Assembly (NCBI GenBank): GCA_035531315.1
Contig: DATKTD010000340.1
Location: 1 to 64,000, forward strand
Direction: 5' to 3'
Source of the DNA: CAIJMU01 sp035531315
GTDB taxonomy: Bacteria > Spirochaetota > Spirochaetia > Treponematales > Rectinemataceae
DNA: 64,000 nt
Position 1 is the first letter of the stretch. The number at the start of each line of letters is the position of its first letter. Below, in pieces: positions 1 through 7,971 of the stretch. Below the pieces are notes generated by a model. That model saw nothing but the letters and a program-made list of their open reading frames with translations. It was not told the DNA's origin and did not search any database. The translations under genes and the position numbers were made by a program.

Positions 1-441
1 GGCGACGGCACCCGCTGGATGATCGCGAGCCATCTCGGCTGGGACATGAACCAGCGCATCCTCGGCACCATCCCCGCCAACTTCCAGGGCTACTTCCTCG
101 ACAACACCACCTGGGTCACCGACGCCCACTTCATGGCCATCCCCAAGGGTCTCGACAAGGATAGGCTCGCCGTCACCATCGAACTCATGAAATGGCTCCT
201 CACTCCGGCCCAGCAGGCCGTCACCTACGACGACGGCTACTTCTATCCGGGTCCCGCCATCAAGGGTGTGCCCATCAGCATGGCCCCCGCCCACAGCCAG
301 CAGGTGGTCACGGCCGCCATGCGACCCGCCTACGACAAGGCGATGAACGATCTTCCCAATACCCCACAGCTCGATTCCGCCGCCCTCGTAAAGGCGATGG
401 ACATGTGGGACGACCTCGTCGGAGCCAAGATCAAGAAATAA
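1..441 (+). CDS. ABC transporter extracellular solute-binding protein (3' part)
   Basis: The reading frame is open from the first base, so the start lies outside the window and only the last 146 residues are seen. The piece resembles the C-terminal lobe of family 1 binding proteins of the PotD/FbpA type (segment TDAHFMAIPKGLDKDRL, then a helix KAMDMWDDLVGAKIKK at the end). It would capture the ligand outside the cytoplasmic membrane and deliver it to the permeases encoded directly downstream. The ligand cannot be read from this fragment; the AGE epimerase at the end of the same operon points to a sugar or amino sugar, whereas the permease type is more usual for polyamines, iron or phosphonates. 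Confidence 0.8.
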   Translation, partial: GDGTRWMIASHLGWDMNQRILGTIPANFQGYFLDNTTWVTDAHFMAIPKGLDKDRLAVTIELMKWLLTPAQQAVTYDDGYFYPGPAIKGVPISMAPAHSQQVVTAAMRPAYDKAMNDLPNTPQLDSAALVKAMDMWDDLVGAKIKK

Positions 442-464
442 GGGCAGGTCCCTTTCACAGCCAC

Positions 465-499
465 CGGGCGGGTCCGCATCGCGCGGCCCGCCCGTTTTT
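465..499 (+). terminator. Intercistronic hairpin with T tract
   Basis: A perfect 8-bp stem (CGGGCGGG with CCCGCCCG) is followed directly by five T residues. It lies between the binding-protein gene and the ATPase gene. Partial termination here would give more binding protein than transporter, a common arrangement in ABC import operons; that function is inferred. Confidence 0.7.
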
Positions 500-561
500 C
501 ATACCACCAGAAAGGACGCGGACGGCCGCGAAGTGACGACGGGCCGCGACGAGGGAGCCTG

Positions 562-1710
562 ATGAAGGACTTCAAGAAAATATCGGTGAGGCGCATGACC
601 AAGCGCTTCGGCGACAAGACCGCAGTGCATGATTTCTCGCTCGAGTTCGGCAAGGGCGAATTCGTCACTTTCCTCGGCCCCTCGGGTTGCGGCAAGTCCA
701 CCGCCCTCAATTGCATCACCGGCCTCATACCGATCACGAGCGGCGAGATATGGATCGACGACGAGTGCATCGACGACTCCAAAAGCCAGGTACCGCCCGA
801 AAAACGCGAGTTCGGCATGGTCTTCCAGAACTACGCGCTCTTCCCCCATCTGACGGTCGCCGAGAACGTGGCCTTCGGTCTCAAGCTCAGGAAGATCCGC
901 GGCGCGGAATTGGCCAAGCGCGTGGACGACGCCCTCCGGCTCGTCCACCTCGAGGGCTATGCCTCGAAATTCCCGGCGCAGATGTCCGGCGGCGAGCAGC
1001 AGCGGGTCGCCATAGCGCGCTGCATCGTCCTCGAGCCCCGCCTCCTCCTCCTCGACGAGCCCCTCTCCAACCTCGACGCCAAGCTCCGCATCGAGTTGCG
1101 CTACGAGCTCAAGGCCCTCCACGAGCGGCTCAAGGTCACGACGATCTACGTCACCCACGACCAGACCGAGGCCCTCGCCCTATCCGACCGCATTGTCGTG
1201 CTGCGGGCCGGGAAGATCCAGCAGGTAGGCAGTCCGGAGCAGGTCTACGCCGATCCCGCCAACATCTTCGTGGCCGACTTCATGGGCTACCGGAACCGAT
1301 GGCCCGCCAAGATCCAGTCGATCGAGGAAAGAAGCGATACCCTCGTCGTCCGCTTCGGCTCGGCCGGCGCGAGTCTCGAGGCCCATCTCTCCTATCCCGC
1401 CGCCGACCCGCGTCGCGCCGCCCTCCAGGCAGCCTTCGCCTCCGGCAGCCCCGTCATCACCGCCGTGCGCCCCGAGGACATCGGCATGGACGACAAGGCC
1501 GGCAACGGCATTCGCTGTCATGCGGACATCGTCGAGTACCAGGGCAACGCGAGCCAGGTGAGCGCGACGGGAGCGGATGGGATCCGCATCGACTTCCGTA
1601 GCTCGCCGAAGGTCTCCGAGGGAGAGGCACTTTCCATATTCGTAGCGCCCGGGAAGATACTCCTCTTCCCCGCCGACAACCTCGACCCGAAGCAGGGGGG
1701 CAGCCCATGA
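562..1710 (+). CDS. ABC transporter ATP-binding protein, PotA/FbpC-like
   Basis: 382-residue ATPase that powers the importer from the cytoplasmic side of the membrane. Visible motifs in order: Walker A GPSGCGKST (about residue 42), Q-loop MVFQNYALFPHLT, signature SGGEQQRVAIAR, Walker B RLLLLDEPLSNLDA, H-loop YVTHDQTEALAL. A roughly 140-residue C-terminal extension fits the TOBE-type regulatory domain of the polyamine/iron/maltose subfamily. The ATG at 562 follows GAGGG. The gene overlaps the next permease by 4 nt (ATGA), showing translational coupling. Confidence 0.93.
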   Translation: MKDFKKISVRRMTKRFGDKTAVHDFSLEFGKGEFVTFLGPSGCGKSTALNCITGLIPITSGEIWIDDECIDDSKSQVPPEKREFGMVFQNYALFPHLTVAENVAFGLKLRKIRGAELAKRVDDALRLVHLEGYASKFPAQMSGGEQQRVAIARCIVLEPRLLLLDEPLSNLDAKLRIELRYELKALHERLKVTTIYVTHDQTEALALSDRIVVLRAGKIQQVGSPEQVYADPANIFVADFMGYRNRWPAKIQSIEERSDTLVVRFGSAGASLEAHLSYPAADPRRAALQAAFASGSPVITAVRPEDIGMDDKAGNGIRCHADIVEYQGNASQVSATGADGIRIDFRSSPKVSEGEALSIFVAPGKILLFPADNLDPKQGGSP

Positions 1711-2564
1711 AGGGCGCCTCAAGGAGAGGCCTCGGGTTCCTTCTCGCTCCGGCCATCGTCTTCGTGATCCTTCTCTTCGTCTACCCCTTCGCCTACGGCC
1801 TCTTCCTGAGCCTCACGAAGGAGGACGGAAGTTTCACACTCTCCAACTACCTCAATTTCTTCGCGAGCGCCCGCGACTTCAGGACCATATGGGTGACGCT
1901 CCAAATATCGGTGCCGGTGACCTTCATCAACGTCGCCCTCGCGGTGCCCTTCGCCTACTACATGAGGCGCGGCCTCAAGGGCGAGAAGATCATCACCTTT
2001 TTCCTCATAATACCGATCACCCTCGGGACGGTCCTCGTCTCCGAGGGCATGCTCACCTTCATGGGCCCCAAGGGCTGGCTCAACCAGCTCCTCCTCTTCC
2101 TCCACATCGTCAAGGAACCCTTCCGCTTCACGCACAACTATCTGGGCGTCGTCATTTCGCTGGGCCTCCAGGGTTTCCCCTACGCCTTCCTCATGCTCCT
2201 CGGCTACGTCTCGGGCATCAACCCGGATCTCGAAAAGGCCAGCCAGATGCTCGGCGCCAACAAGCTCCAGACCTTCTGGAAGGTTCTCTTCCCCCTCATG
2301 GTGCCGGGGATAGCCATCGCCTTCAGTCTCAACTTCGTCATGGCCTTCTCGGTCTTCCCCTCGGCGGTCCTCCTCGGCGAGCCCTCGGGGCCGACGAGGG
2401 TCATTTCGATCGCGGCCTATCAGTGGGCCTTCGAGAAATTCAACTTCAACGCCGCCTCCGCGATCTCGATGATCATGGCGGCCATCGAGCTCCTCGTCAT
2501 CTCGCTCATCCTCGTCTGGCGGGCGCGGATGTACAAGGGTGCCTCGATCGTCGGAAAGGGGTGA
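1707..2564 (+). CDS. ABC transporter permease (PotB-like)
   Basis: 285-residue integral membrane protein with an N-terminal transmembrane helix (LAPAIVFVILLFVYPFAYG) and several more hydrophobic helices. The inner-membrane permease EAA loop is seen around residues 170-190 (ASQMLGANKLQTFWKVLFPL), which docks onto the ATPase. It starts inside the stop of the ATPase gene and is followed after 5 nt by the second permease, so the pair probably forms the heterodimeric channel. Ligand unknown. Confidence 0.9.
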   Translation: MKGASRRGLGFLLAPAIVFVILLFVYPFAYGLFLSLTKEDGSFTLSNYLNFFASARDFRTIWVTLQISVPVTFINVALAVPFAYYMRRGLKGEKIITFFLIIPITLGTVLVSEGMLTFMGPKGWLNQLLLFLHIVKEPFRFTHNYLGVVISLGLQGFPYAFLMLLGYVSGINPDLEKASQMLGANKLQTFWKVLFPLMVPGIAIAFSLNFVMAFSVFPSAVLLGEPSGPTRVISIAAYQWAFEKFNFNAASAISMIMAAIELLVISLILVWRARMYKGASIVGKG

Positions 2565-2569
2565 TCGCC

Positions 2570-3382
2570 ATGCGCAAGATCAAGCTTTCGACAGTGCTCT
2601 TCGTCGCCGCGATGGCGATCTACGTCTTCAACGTCCTCGGCATCCTCGGTACGGTCGTGCTCAACTCGACCTCGAAGGGCTGGTTCTCGGGCGTCTTCCC
2701 GACTCACTTCACGACGGAGTGGTACGCTTACGCCGCCAACGACCACGACATCCCCAACCTCCTCGCGGTCACCTTCACCGTCGTGCTGGCCGACGTCCTC
2801 ATCGCCCTCCTCATCGCCTTTCCGGCCGCATACGCCCTCGCGCGGCACGAGTTCAGGGGCAAGGGCCTCCTCACCTCCCTCTTCCTCCTTCCGATGATCG
2901 TGCCCCCCATGGCCTATGGCATACCCCTCGCCATGCTCGCCTACAAGGTGCATGTCGCGGCCCGCGTGTCCGGCGTCATCCTCGTCAACCTCGTTCCGAT
3001 CGTGCCCTTCATGATCCTCGTCCTCATGCCCTTCATCGAACAGGTGGGGAGCAACCTCGAGTCGGCGGCCAAGATGCTCGGGGCCAAACGTCTCACCATC
3101 TTCCGCCGCATCCTGATACCACTTACGATTCCGGGCATCCTCACGGCAGGCATACTCTCCCTCGTCAAGGCCATATCGATGTTCGAGCTCACCTACCTCG
3201 TCGCGGGAGGCAAGAGCCAAACCATCGTCGTCGCCCTCTACGCCGACGCCTACGCCGCGGGGGCGAGACCGCCCCAGGCCGTCGACGCCCTCGCCGTCAT
3301 CTACTTCCTCATCGCCATGGTCTGCCTCGTGATCGCCCTCCGCTTCGTGAGTCCGACGCAGATGGTATTCAAGCTCAAGTGA
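2570..3382 (+). CDS. ABC transporter permease (PotC-like)
   Basis: 270-residue permease, second half of the transmembrane channel. It has an N-terminal membrane helix, then about five further helices and an EAA loop (ESAAKMLGAKRLTIFRRILI) that contacts the ATPase. I chose ATG 2570 because AAGGGG lies about 8 nt upstream; an in-frame GTG at 2561 overlaps the previous stop and is an alternative. The last bases overlap the GTG start of the epimerase gene. Confidence 0.9.
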   Translation: MRKIKLSTVLFVAAMAIYVFNVLGILGTVVLNSTSKGWFSGVFPTHFTTEWYAYAANDHDIPNLLAVTFTVVLADVLIALLIAFPAAYALARHEFRGKGLLTSLFLLPMIVPPMAYGIPLAMLAYKVHVAARVSGVILVNLVPIVPFMILVLMPFIEQVGSNLESAAKMLGAKRLTIFRRILIPLTIPGILTAGILSLVKAISMFELTYLVAGGKSQTIVVALYADAYAAGARPPQAVDALAVIYFLIAMVCLVIALRFVSPTQMVFKLK

Positions 3383-4569
3383 GCGACGCTTCGCCGCGGC
3401 CCGGCGCGGGGACCGGGGACTACCTCGATCCCCGCGCCCTCGCGGCGGCCTGGCTCGCGCGTCTGCCCCGGTCGGAGACGGGCTACGCGGAAGCCTTCGA
3501 TCCCTCCTGGCGCGAGATAGGCGAGGGGGAGCGCACGATGCTCTGCCAGTCCCGCCTCGCCTATGTCTTCGTCCACGCGGGCATCCTCGGAGTCGTCGGG
3601 GCGGCCGAGGCGGGCTCCGAGGCCATCGAGAGAATGGACAGGCATTTCTGGAACGAAGGCGCGAGGGGTTGGATTCGTTCCATCGGGACCGACGGCCGGC
3701 CGGCAGATACACGAATCGACAGTTACGATCAGGCCTTCGGCCTCCTCGCCCTCGCCTGGGCCTATCGAGCCACGAGGAAGGCCTCCCTGCGAGAAAAGGC
3801 CCTCGCGGCCCTCGCGGGCCTGGACGAGGCCTCGCGCGAGCTCAAGCTCGAAGGCTACCCCGAATGGCGACCCTCGGAGGGCGGCGGAGCCTGGCCCGAT
3901 AGCCTGGTGCCCCGACGCCAAAATCCCCACATGCACCTCCTCGAGGCCTTTCTCGCCTGGACCGAGGCCGACCCCGCCGGTCCCTGGCTCGCCAAGGCCG
4001 AGGCCATGGTCGAGCTCGCCCATCGGCGCTTCATCGATCCCGGGGACGGCATCCTCGGCGAATTCTTCGACCAGGGCCTCTCGCCCCTTCCAGGAGCTCC
4101 GGGACGGCATCGCGAGCCGGGCCATCAATTCGAATGGGTTTGGCTCCTCAGGCGTTGGTGGGAAGCCAGCGGAGACGAAGGCGCCTTCGCCACCGCCTCG
4201 AGGCTCTATCGCTTCGCCTGCGACAATGGACGCGACCTCGACGGCCTCTCCTTCGATGTAGTCGACCCCGAGGGGAAGATAGTGGCCGACAGCAAGCTCC
4301 TCTGGCCGCAGACGGAGATGATCAAGGCCCATGCCGCATGGTACGAATGGGGCAGGGCCGACGCTGACCGGCTTGCCGCGCGAAGGGCCGCCCTCGAGGC
4401 CATCGACCGGATCCGCGATGACTACCTCCTCCCCGGCGAGGCGCTCTGGCATAGCCAGCTGGGGCGCGACCGTGCGCCCCTCCCGATGCCGACCCTCTCG
4501 CGCCTTCTCTACCATCTCTTCCTCTCCCTCGTGGAGGCCGAACGCGTCTTCGGCCCCCGCGGCGCCTGA
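3379..4569 (+). CDS. AGE-family (N-acylglucosamine 2-epimerase / mannose isomerase-like) protein
   Basis: 396 residues, the usual size for the AGE (alpha/alpha)6-barrel family, which interconverts N-acylglucosamine and N-acylmannosamine or isomerises mannose, cellobiose and related sugars. Family features: RIDSYDQAFGLLALAWAY near residue 113, RRQNPHMHLLEAFLAW near 178 and REPGHQFEWVWLLRRWW near 250, which carry the conserved catalytic-site histidines and the EW pair. The start is a GTG that overlaps the stop of the upstream permease, so it is translationally coupled to the importer and probably acts on the imported sugar. Exact substrate is not decidable from sequence. Confidence 0.87.
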   Translation: MSDASPRPGAGTGDYLDPRALAAAWLARLPRSETGYAEAFDPSWREIGEGERTMLCQSRLAYVFVHAGILGVVGAAEAGSEAIERMDRHFWNEGARGWIRSIGTDGRPADTRIDSYDQAFGLLALAWAYRATRKASLREKALAALAGLDEASRELKLEGYPEWRPSEGGGAWPDSLVPRRQNPHMHLLEAFLAWTEADPAGPWLAKAEAMVELAHRRFIDPGDGILGEFFDQGLSPLPGAPGRHREPGHQFEWVWLLRRWWEASGDEGAFATASRLYRFACDNGRDLDGLSFDVVDPEGKIVADSKLLWPQTEMIKAHAAWYEWGRADADRLAARRAALEAIDRIRDDYLLPGEALWHSQLGRDRAPLPMPTLSRLLYHLFLSLVEAERVFGPRGA

Positions 4570-4570
4570 C

Positions 4571-5038
4571 TCAGCGCAGGAGCCGCGCCACCATGTCATC
4601 GGAGGGGATCACGGGCCTTCCGCCCGACACGATGGCCGTCACCACCCTCGCGCTCGAGGCGACATGGCCGTTCGACTTCTTCACGATGTCCTGGCGGAAG
4701 ACCAGCCTGAGCCTTCCCTCGCGCTCCACGACGACGCTCACGGCGCATCCGTCGCCCGAGCGGAGCGACTCGCGGTAGTCGACTTCGATCCGGAAGACGA
4801 TCGCGTCGAGGCCCTCTTCGTGCATCGCCACGAAGTCGACGCCGCGGGACCGGAGAAAGCTATGCCGCGCGTGTTCATAATAATGCAGATAATTAGCGTT
4901 GTTGACGATTCCCTGGGCGTCGAGCTCGCTGTCCCGAACCTCGATATCGATGAAGAAGGGCCGACCGGCCCTCGCGCCTTCGACCGCGGCGGCCCCCGCC
5001 TCCCCGGCGGACTCCTTCGCGCCACCCTCAGAGATCAT
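4571..5038 (-). CDS. Hotdog-fold acyl-CoA thioesterase (4HBT / YbgC-like)
   Basis: 155-residue cytoplasmic hotdog protein. The segment DSELDAQGIVNNANYLHYYE (about residues 38-57) is the 4HBT signature, and the remainder follows the beta-sheet pattern of the family (FRIEVDYRESLRSGD, then a strand ending in ARVVTAIV). Members hydrolyse acyl-CoA or acyl-ACP thioesters; substrate length cannot be told. The first 28 residues are Ala/Glu/Gly-rich and may be a tail or a start further in. It begins 11 nt before the end of the upstream RNase gene on the same strand, so the two are an overlapping pair. Confidence 0.8.
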   Translation of the reverse strand: MISEGGAKESAGEAGAAAVEGARAGRPFFIDIEVRDSELDAQGIVNNANYLHYYEHARHSFLRSRGVDFVAMHEEGLDAIVFRIEVDYRESLRSGDGCAVSVVVEREGRLRLVFRQDIVKKSNGHVASSARVVTAIVSGGRPVIPSDDMVARLLR

Positions 5039-6437
5039 ATACTTCCCCGTACTTCACCACCTGCACCTCCTTCACCCCCTTCTCGCGGAGGAAGGCCGCC
5101 TGGTGGGCGATGGCCGCGGGTTCGCCGTGGACGAGGAAGATCTTCTTGAGCCGCGACAGGTCGAGGCCCGAAAGCCAGTCCCAGACCTCCGAATAATCCG
5201 CATGGGCTGAGAAAGCGTTGATCTCCTCGACCCGCGCGTTGACCCGGAATATGTCGCCATGGATGCGCACCTCCTTTTCGCGGTCCCTGATGCGGCGACC
5301 GAGGGTGTGCTCGGCCATGAAGCCGACGATGAGGATGGTGTTGTTGGGGTCGGAGATGGTGTGGATGAGGTGATGCTGGATACGCCCCGCCTCGCACATG
5401 CCATCCGCGGAGATGATGATGGCCGGTCCCTCGAGGTCGTTGAGGCGCTTGGAATCCTCGACGCTCTGGCTGAAATGGAGGCTGTTGAAGCCGAAGGGAT
5501 TCTGATGGTGCTTGATGAAGGCCTCGTGGGTTTCGCGGCCGTAGCATTCGGGATGGATCTGGAAGATGGAGGTCGCGTTGATGGCCATGGGGGAATCGAC
5601 GAAGATGGGGATCTCGGGAATCCGCTTGGCGTCGACCAGTACGTGGAAATAATAGACGAGCTCCTGCGTCCTTTCGATCGCGAAGGCAGGAATGACGATC
5701 TTGCCGCCGCGCTTGGCCGTTTCGTTGACGATGTCGGCCAGGCTGTCGAGGGCCGCGGTCTGGGACTCGTGGAGGCGATCGCCATAGGTCGATTCGATGA
5801 CGAGATAATCGCAGGGAGGCACGGGCTCGGGATCGGCGATGATGGGCTTGCCCTTTCGACCGAGGTCGCCCGTGAAGCCGATGGTGATCTCGCGGCCCGA
5901 TCGATCCCTGGCATGCATGTAGGCGATGGCGGAGCCGAGGATGTGCCCCGCGTCGAAGAGCTCGATCTTCATCCCGTCGCCGATGGGCATGGGCCGGTGA
6001 TAGGACACGGTGACGAACTGCCCCTCCACGGCGACGACGTCGTCCTCGTCATAGAGGGGCTTCCATTCGAATTTCTGTCCCTTCTTCGCCGCCTGCTTGC
6101 CCAGGTACTCCGCGTCGCGGGCCTGGATGGCGGCCGAGTCCATCATCACGAGGCCCGCGAGGTCGCGGGTCGCCGGCGTCGCGTAAACGTTCCCCCTGTA
6201 GCCCCGTTTCGCGAGGAGGGGCAGCATGCCGCAATGATCGAAGTGCGCGTGGGTGAGTACCACCGAGGCTATGCTCTCGGGGTCCTTCACGAGGGCGCGG
6301 TTCTTCTTTTCCGCCTCCTCGCGCCTGCCCTGGAAGGCTCCGCAGTCGATCAGGCAACGCGAGCCGTCGACCGAAATGATGTGCTTGGAGCCCGTGACTT
6401 CGCCGGCCCCGCCCTCGGAATGCAATCGTATGCTCAT
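5028..6437 (-). CDS. Metallo-beta-lactamase/beta-CASP RNase-like protein
   Basis: 469 residues. N-terminal metallo-beta-lactamase fold with the two-zinc motif THAHFDHCGMLPLL (about residue 64), a distal metal ligand region DAGHILGSA, then STYGDRLHES, the beta-CASP insert (IPAFAIERTQELVYY, FVDSPMAINATSIF, ADGMCEAGRIQHHL) and the C-terminal RNA-specificity motif (NAFSAHADYSEVWDW, FLVHGEPAA). This is the architecture of bacterial and archaeal CPSF/YsH1-type endo/exoribonucleases. The ATG at 6437 begins the fold; an open frame reaches 6557 but adds no conserved sequence. TAGGAT lies 7 nt upstream of this ATG, so the mRNA may be leaderless. Confidence 0.88.
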   Translation of the reverse strand: MSIRLHSEGGAGEVTGSKHIISVDGSRCLIDCGAFQGRREEAEKKNRALVKDPESIASVVLTHAHFDHCGMLPLLAKRGYRGNVYATPATRDLAGLVMMDSAAIQARDAEYLGKQAAKKGQKFEWKPLYDEDDVVAVEGQFVTVSYHRPMPIGDGMKIELFDAGHILGSAIAYMHARDRSGREITIGFTGDLGRKGKPIIADPEPVPPCDYLVIESTYGDRLHESQTAALDSLADIVNETAKRGGKIVIPAFAIERTQELVYYFHVLVDAKRIPEIPIFVDSPMAINATSIFQIHPECYGRETHEAFIKHHQNPFGFNSLHFSQSVEDSKRLNDLEGPAIIISADGMCEAGRIQHHLIHTISDPNNTILIVGFMAEHTLGRRIRDREKEVRIHGDIFRVNARVEEINAFSAHADYSEVWDWLSGLDLSRLKKIFLVHGEPAAIAHQAAFLREKGVKEVQVVKYGEVYDL

Positions 6438-6444
6438 GGAGGCA

Positions 6445-6450
6445 ATCCTA
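6445..6450 (-). promoter_or_regulatory. Putative -10 box (TAGGAT) next to start codon
   Basis: TAGGAT ends 7 nt before the ATG at 6437. A transcript started from it would begin at or next to the start codon. One of a dozen such boxes in the window. Confidence 0.4.
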
Positions 6451-6654
6451 ATCGAGGGGAGGCCGGGACGCAAACCCGAAGGGTGGGTGGAGGCCCGACG
6501 CCAGCGATGGACAGGCTTCCCCTCCTGCTGTAGATTGGCGTGGCGGCCCTCGCACAACGTGCGGAGGCCCCCCCTCGGGCGGCGCCATGCCGATAAACGG
6601 CGCCATCACATTTCCCGCCAGGGCGCGATGCGCGATGCGATGGAGCGAAGATTT

Positions 6655-6660
6655 TATAAG
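6655..6660 (+). promoter_or_regulatory. Putative -10 box (TATAAG) next to start codon
   Basis: TATAAG ends 6 nt before the ATG at 6667, and no Shine-Dalgarno sequence is present. It supports both the start choice for the kinase gene and a leaderless transcript. Confidence 0.4.
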
Positions 6661-6666
6661 CACACG

Positions 6667-7971
6667 ATGAAAAACAGCCCACGAATGGGACCCTCCGCGA
6701 GGAGGGCTCCGAGACCACAGACGGGCAGCTCCCCGGCATGGATGGACAGACGGATTGGCGCTCTTGGCGCAAGAAAGGCGCTTAGAGAGAGTCAGTCGCG
6801 TTTCCGCCGAGTCATCGAGGACGCGGCGATGCCCATCATGATCCACGCCGACGACCGGAGCATAGAACTCGTCAATCGAGCCTGGAGCGATCTCACGGGC
6901 TACAGCGCCGAATGCCTTCGCAACACGGTAGACTGGGCCCGCCTGGCATATGGCGAGCACGCCCAAAAGTACCTCGACGAGGCCAAACGACTCTTCACTT
7001 TAGCGGGCAGGGACGAGCCTCAAGAGCGCAAGATAAGGACCAAGGACGGTAGGGTCCTCGTCTGGATGGTCAGCTCAGCCATCCTCGATCGGCGCAGGGA
7101 AGGGAAGAAAACGATCATCACGACCGCCGTGGACATCACCGAGCGAGTCGCCGCGGAGCGCGAGGTCTTGCGGCAACAGCGTCTTCTCGTCCAGTCCGAG
7201 AAAATGGCCGCCCTCGGCGTCCTCGTGGCAGGCGTGGCCCACGAGATCAACAATCCCAACCACGCGGTGCGGATGGGCGCCACCCTGATCTCACGCATAT
7301 GGAATTCGCTCCTCCCCATCCTCGACGAGGCCTTGGCCGGCGAACATGACAGCCTCGTCGGGGGCATCGAATACGGCGAGCTGAGGAAGCGGATGCCATC
7401 GCTTCTCAAGAGCATGACCGAGGCTTCCGGCCATATCGACAGCATCGTCCGCAGCCTCACGGACTATTCGCGAGCCGACGAAGGCGAGGCCATGGAGGAG
7501 ATCGATATCGGAAAGGTGGTCAAGGCCTCGGTGGATCTTCTGCGCGGATACATCGAGCGCCTCGCCCCCGGATTCCGCCTCGAGCTCGCCCCCTCCCTGC
7601 CGACCGTACGGGCCGGTTTTCACGGTCTCGAACAGGTGCTGGTCAACCTCATCCAGAACGCCTGTCAGGCCCTCGACGATCCGGCGAAGGAGATAGTCGT
7701 CAGCAGTTCCTTCGAGGAGGCGTCCGGGCGGGTGAGGCTCGTCGTTCGCGACGAGGGGAGGGGGATGAGCAGGGAAGTGCTCGAGCATATCCGCGATCCC
7801 TTCTTCACCACCAAGGGGGGCCGGGAGGGCCTTGGACTCGGCATCACCATTTCTGCCGAGATCGTGGAGAAATTCGGCGGCAGCCTCGAGTTCGACTCCG
7901 CGCCCGGCATGGGCACCAGCGCCATCCTCGAATTGCCCATGGCGTCCGGCGCAGGAGAATCGGTGGCATGA
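6667..7971 (+). CDS. Cytosolic PAS-domain sensor histidine kinase
   Basis: 434 residues with no predicted membrane helix. A PAS domain (about 45-170, ending in VDITERVAAEREV) is followed by a dimerisation helix with H-box VAHEINNPNHA and a HATPase_c domain with N-box NLIQNACQAL, G1 DEGRGMS and G2 GLGLGITISAEIV. It should autophosphorylate on the H-box histidine in response to a cytoplasmic signal. It overlaps the next gene by 4 nt (ATGA), so that sigma-54 activator is its cognate regulator. Start is uncertain: ATG 6667 is preceded by TATAAG, and ATG 6742 is an alternative. Confidence 0.88.
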   Translation: MKNSPRMGPSARRAPRPQTGSSPAWMDRRIGALGARKALRESQSRFRRVIEDAAMPIMIHADDRSIELVNRAWSDLTGYSAECLRNTVDWARLAYGEHAQKYLDEAKRLFTLAGRDEPQERKIRTKDGRVLVWMVSSAILDRRREGKKTIITTAVDITERVAAEREVLRQQRLLVQSEKMAALGVLVAGVAHEINNPNHAVRMGATLISRIWNSLLPILDEALAGEHDSLVGGIEYGELRKRMPSLLKSMTEASGHIDSIVRSLTDYSRADEGEAMEEIDIGKVVKASVDLLRGYIERLAPGFRLELAPSLPTVRAGFHGLEQVLVNLIQNACQALDDPAKEIVVSSSFEEASGRVRLVVRDEGRGMSREVLEHIRDPFFTTKGGREGLGLGITISAEIVEKFGGSLEFDSAPGMGTSAILELPMASGAGESVA

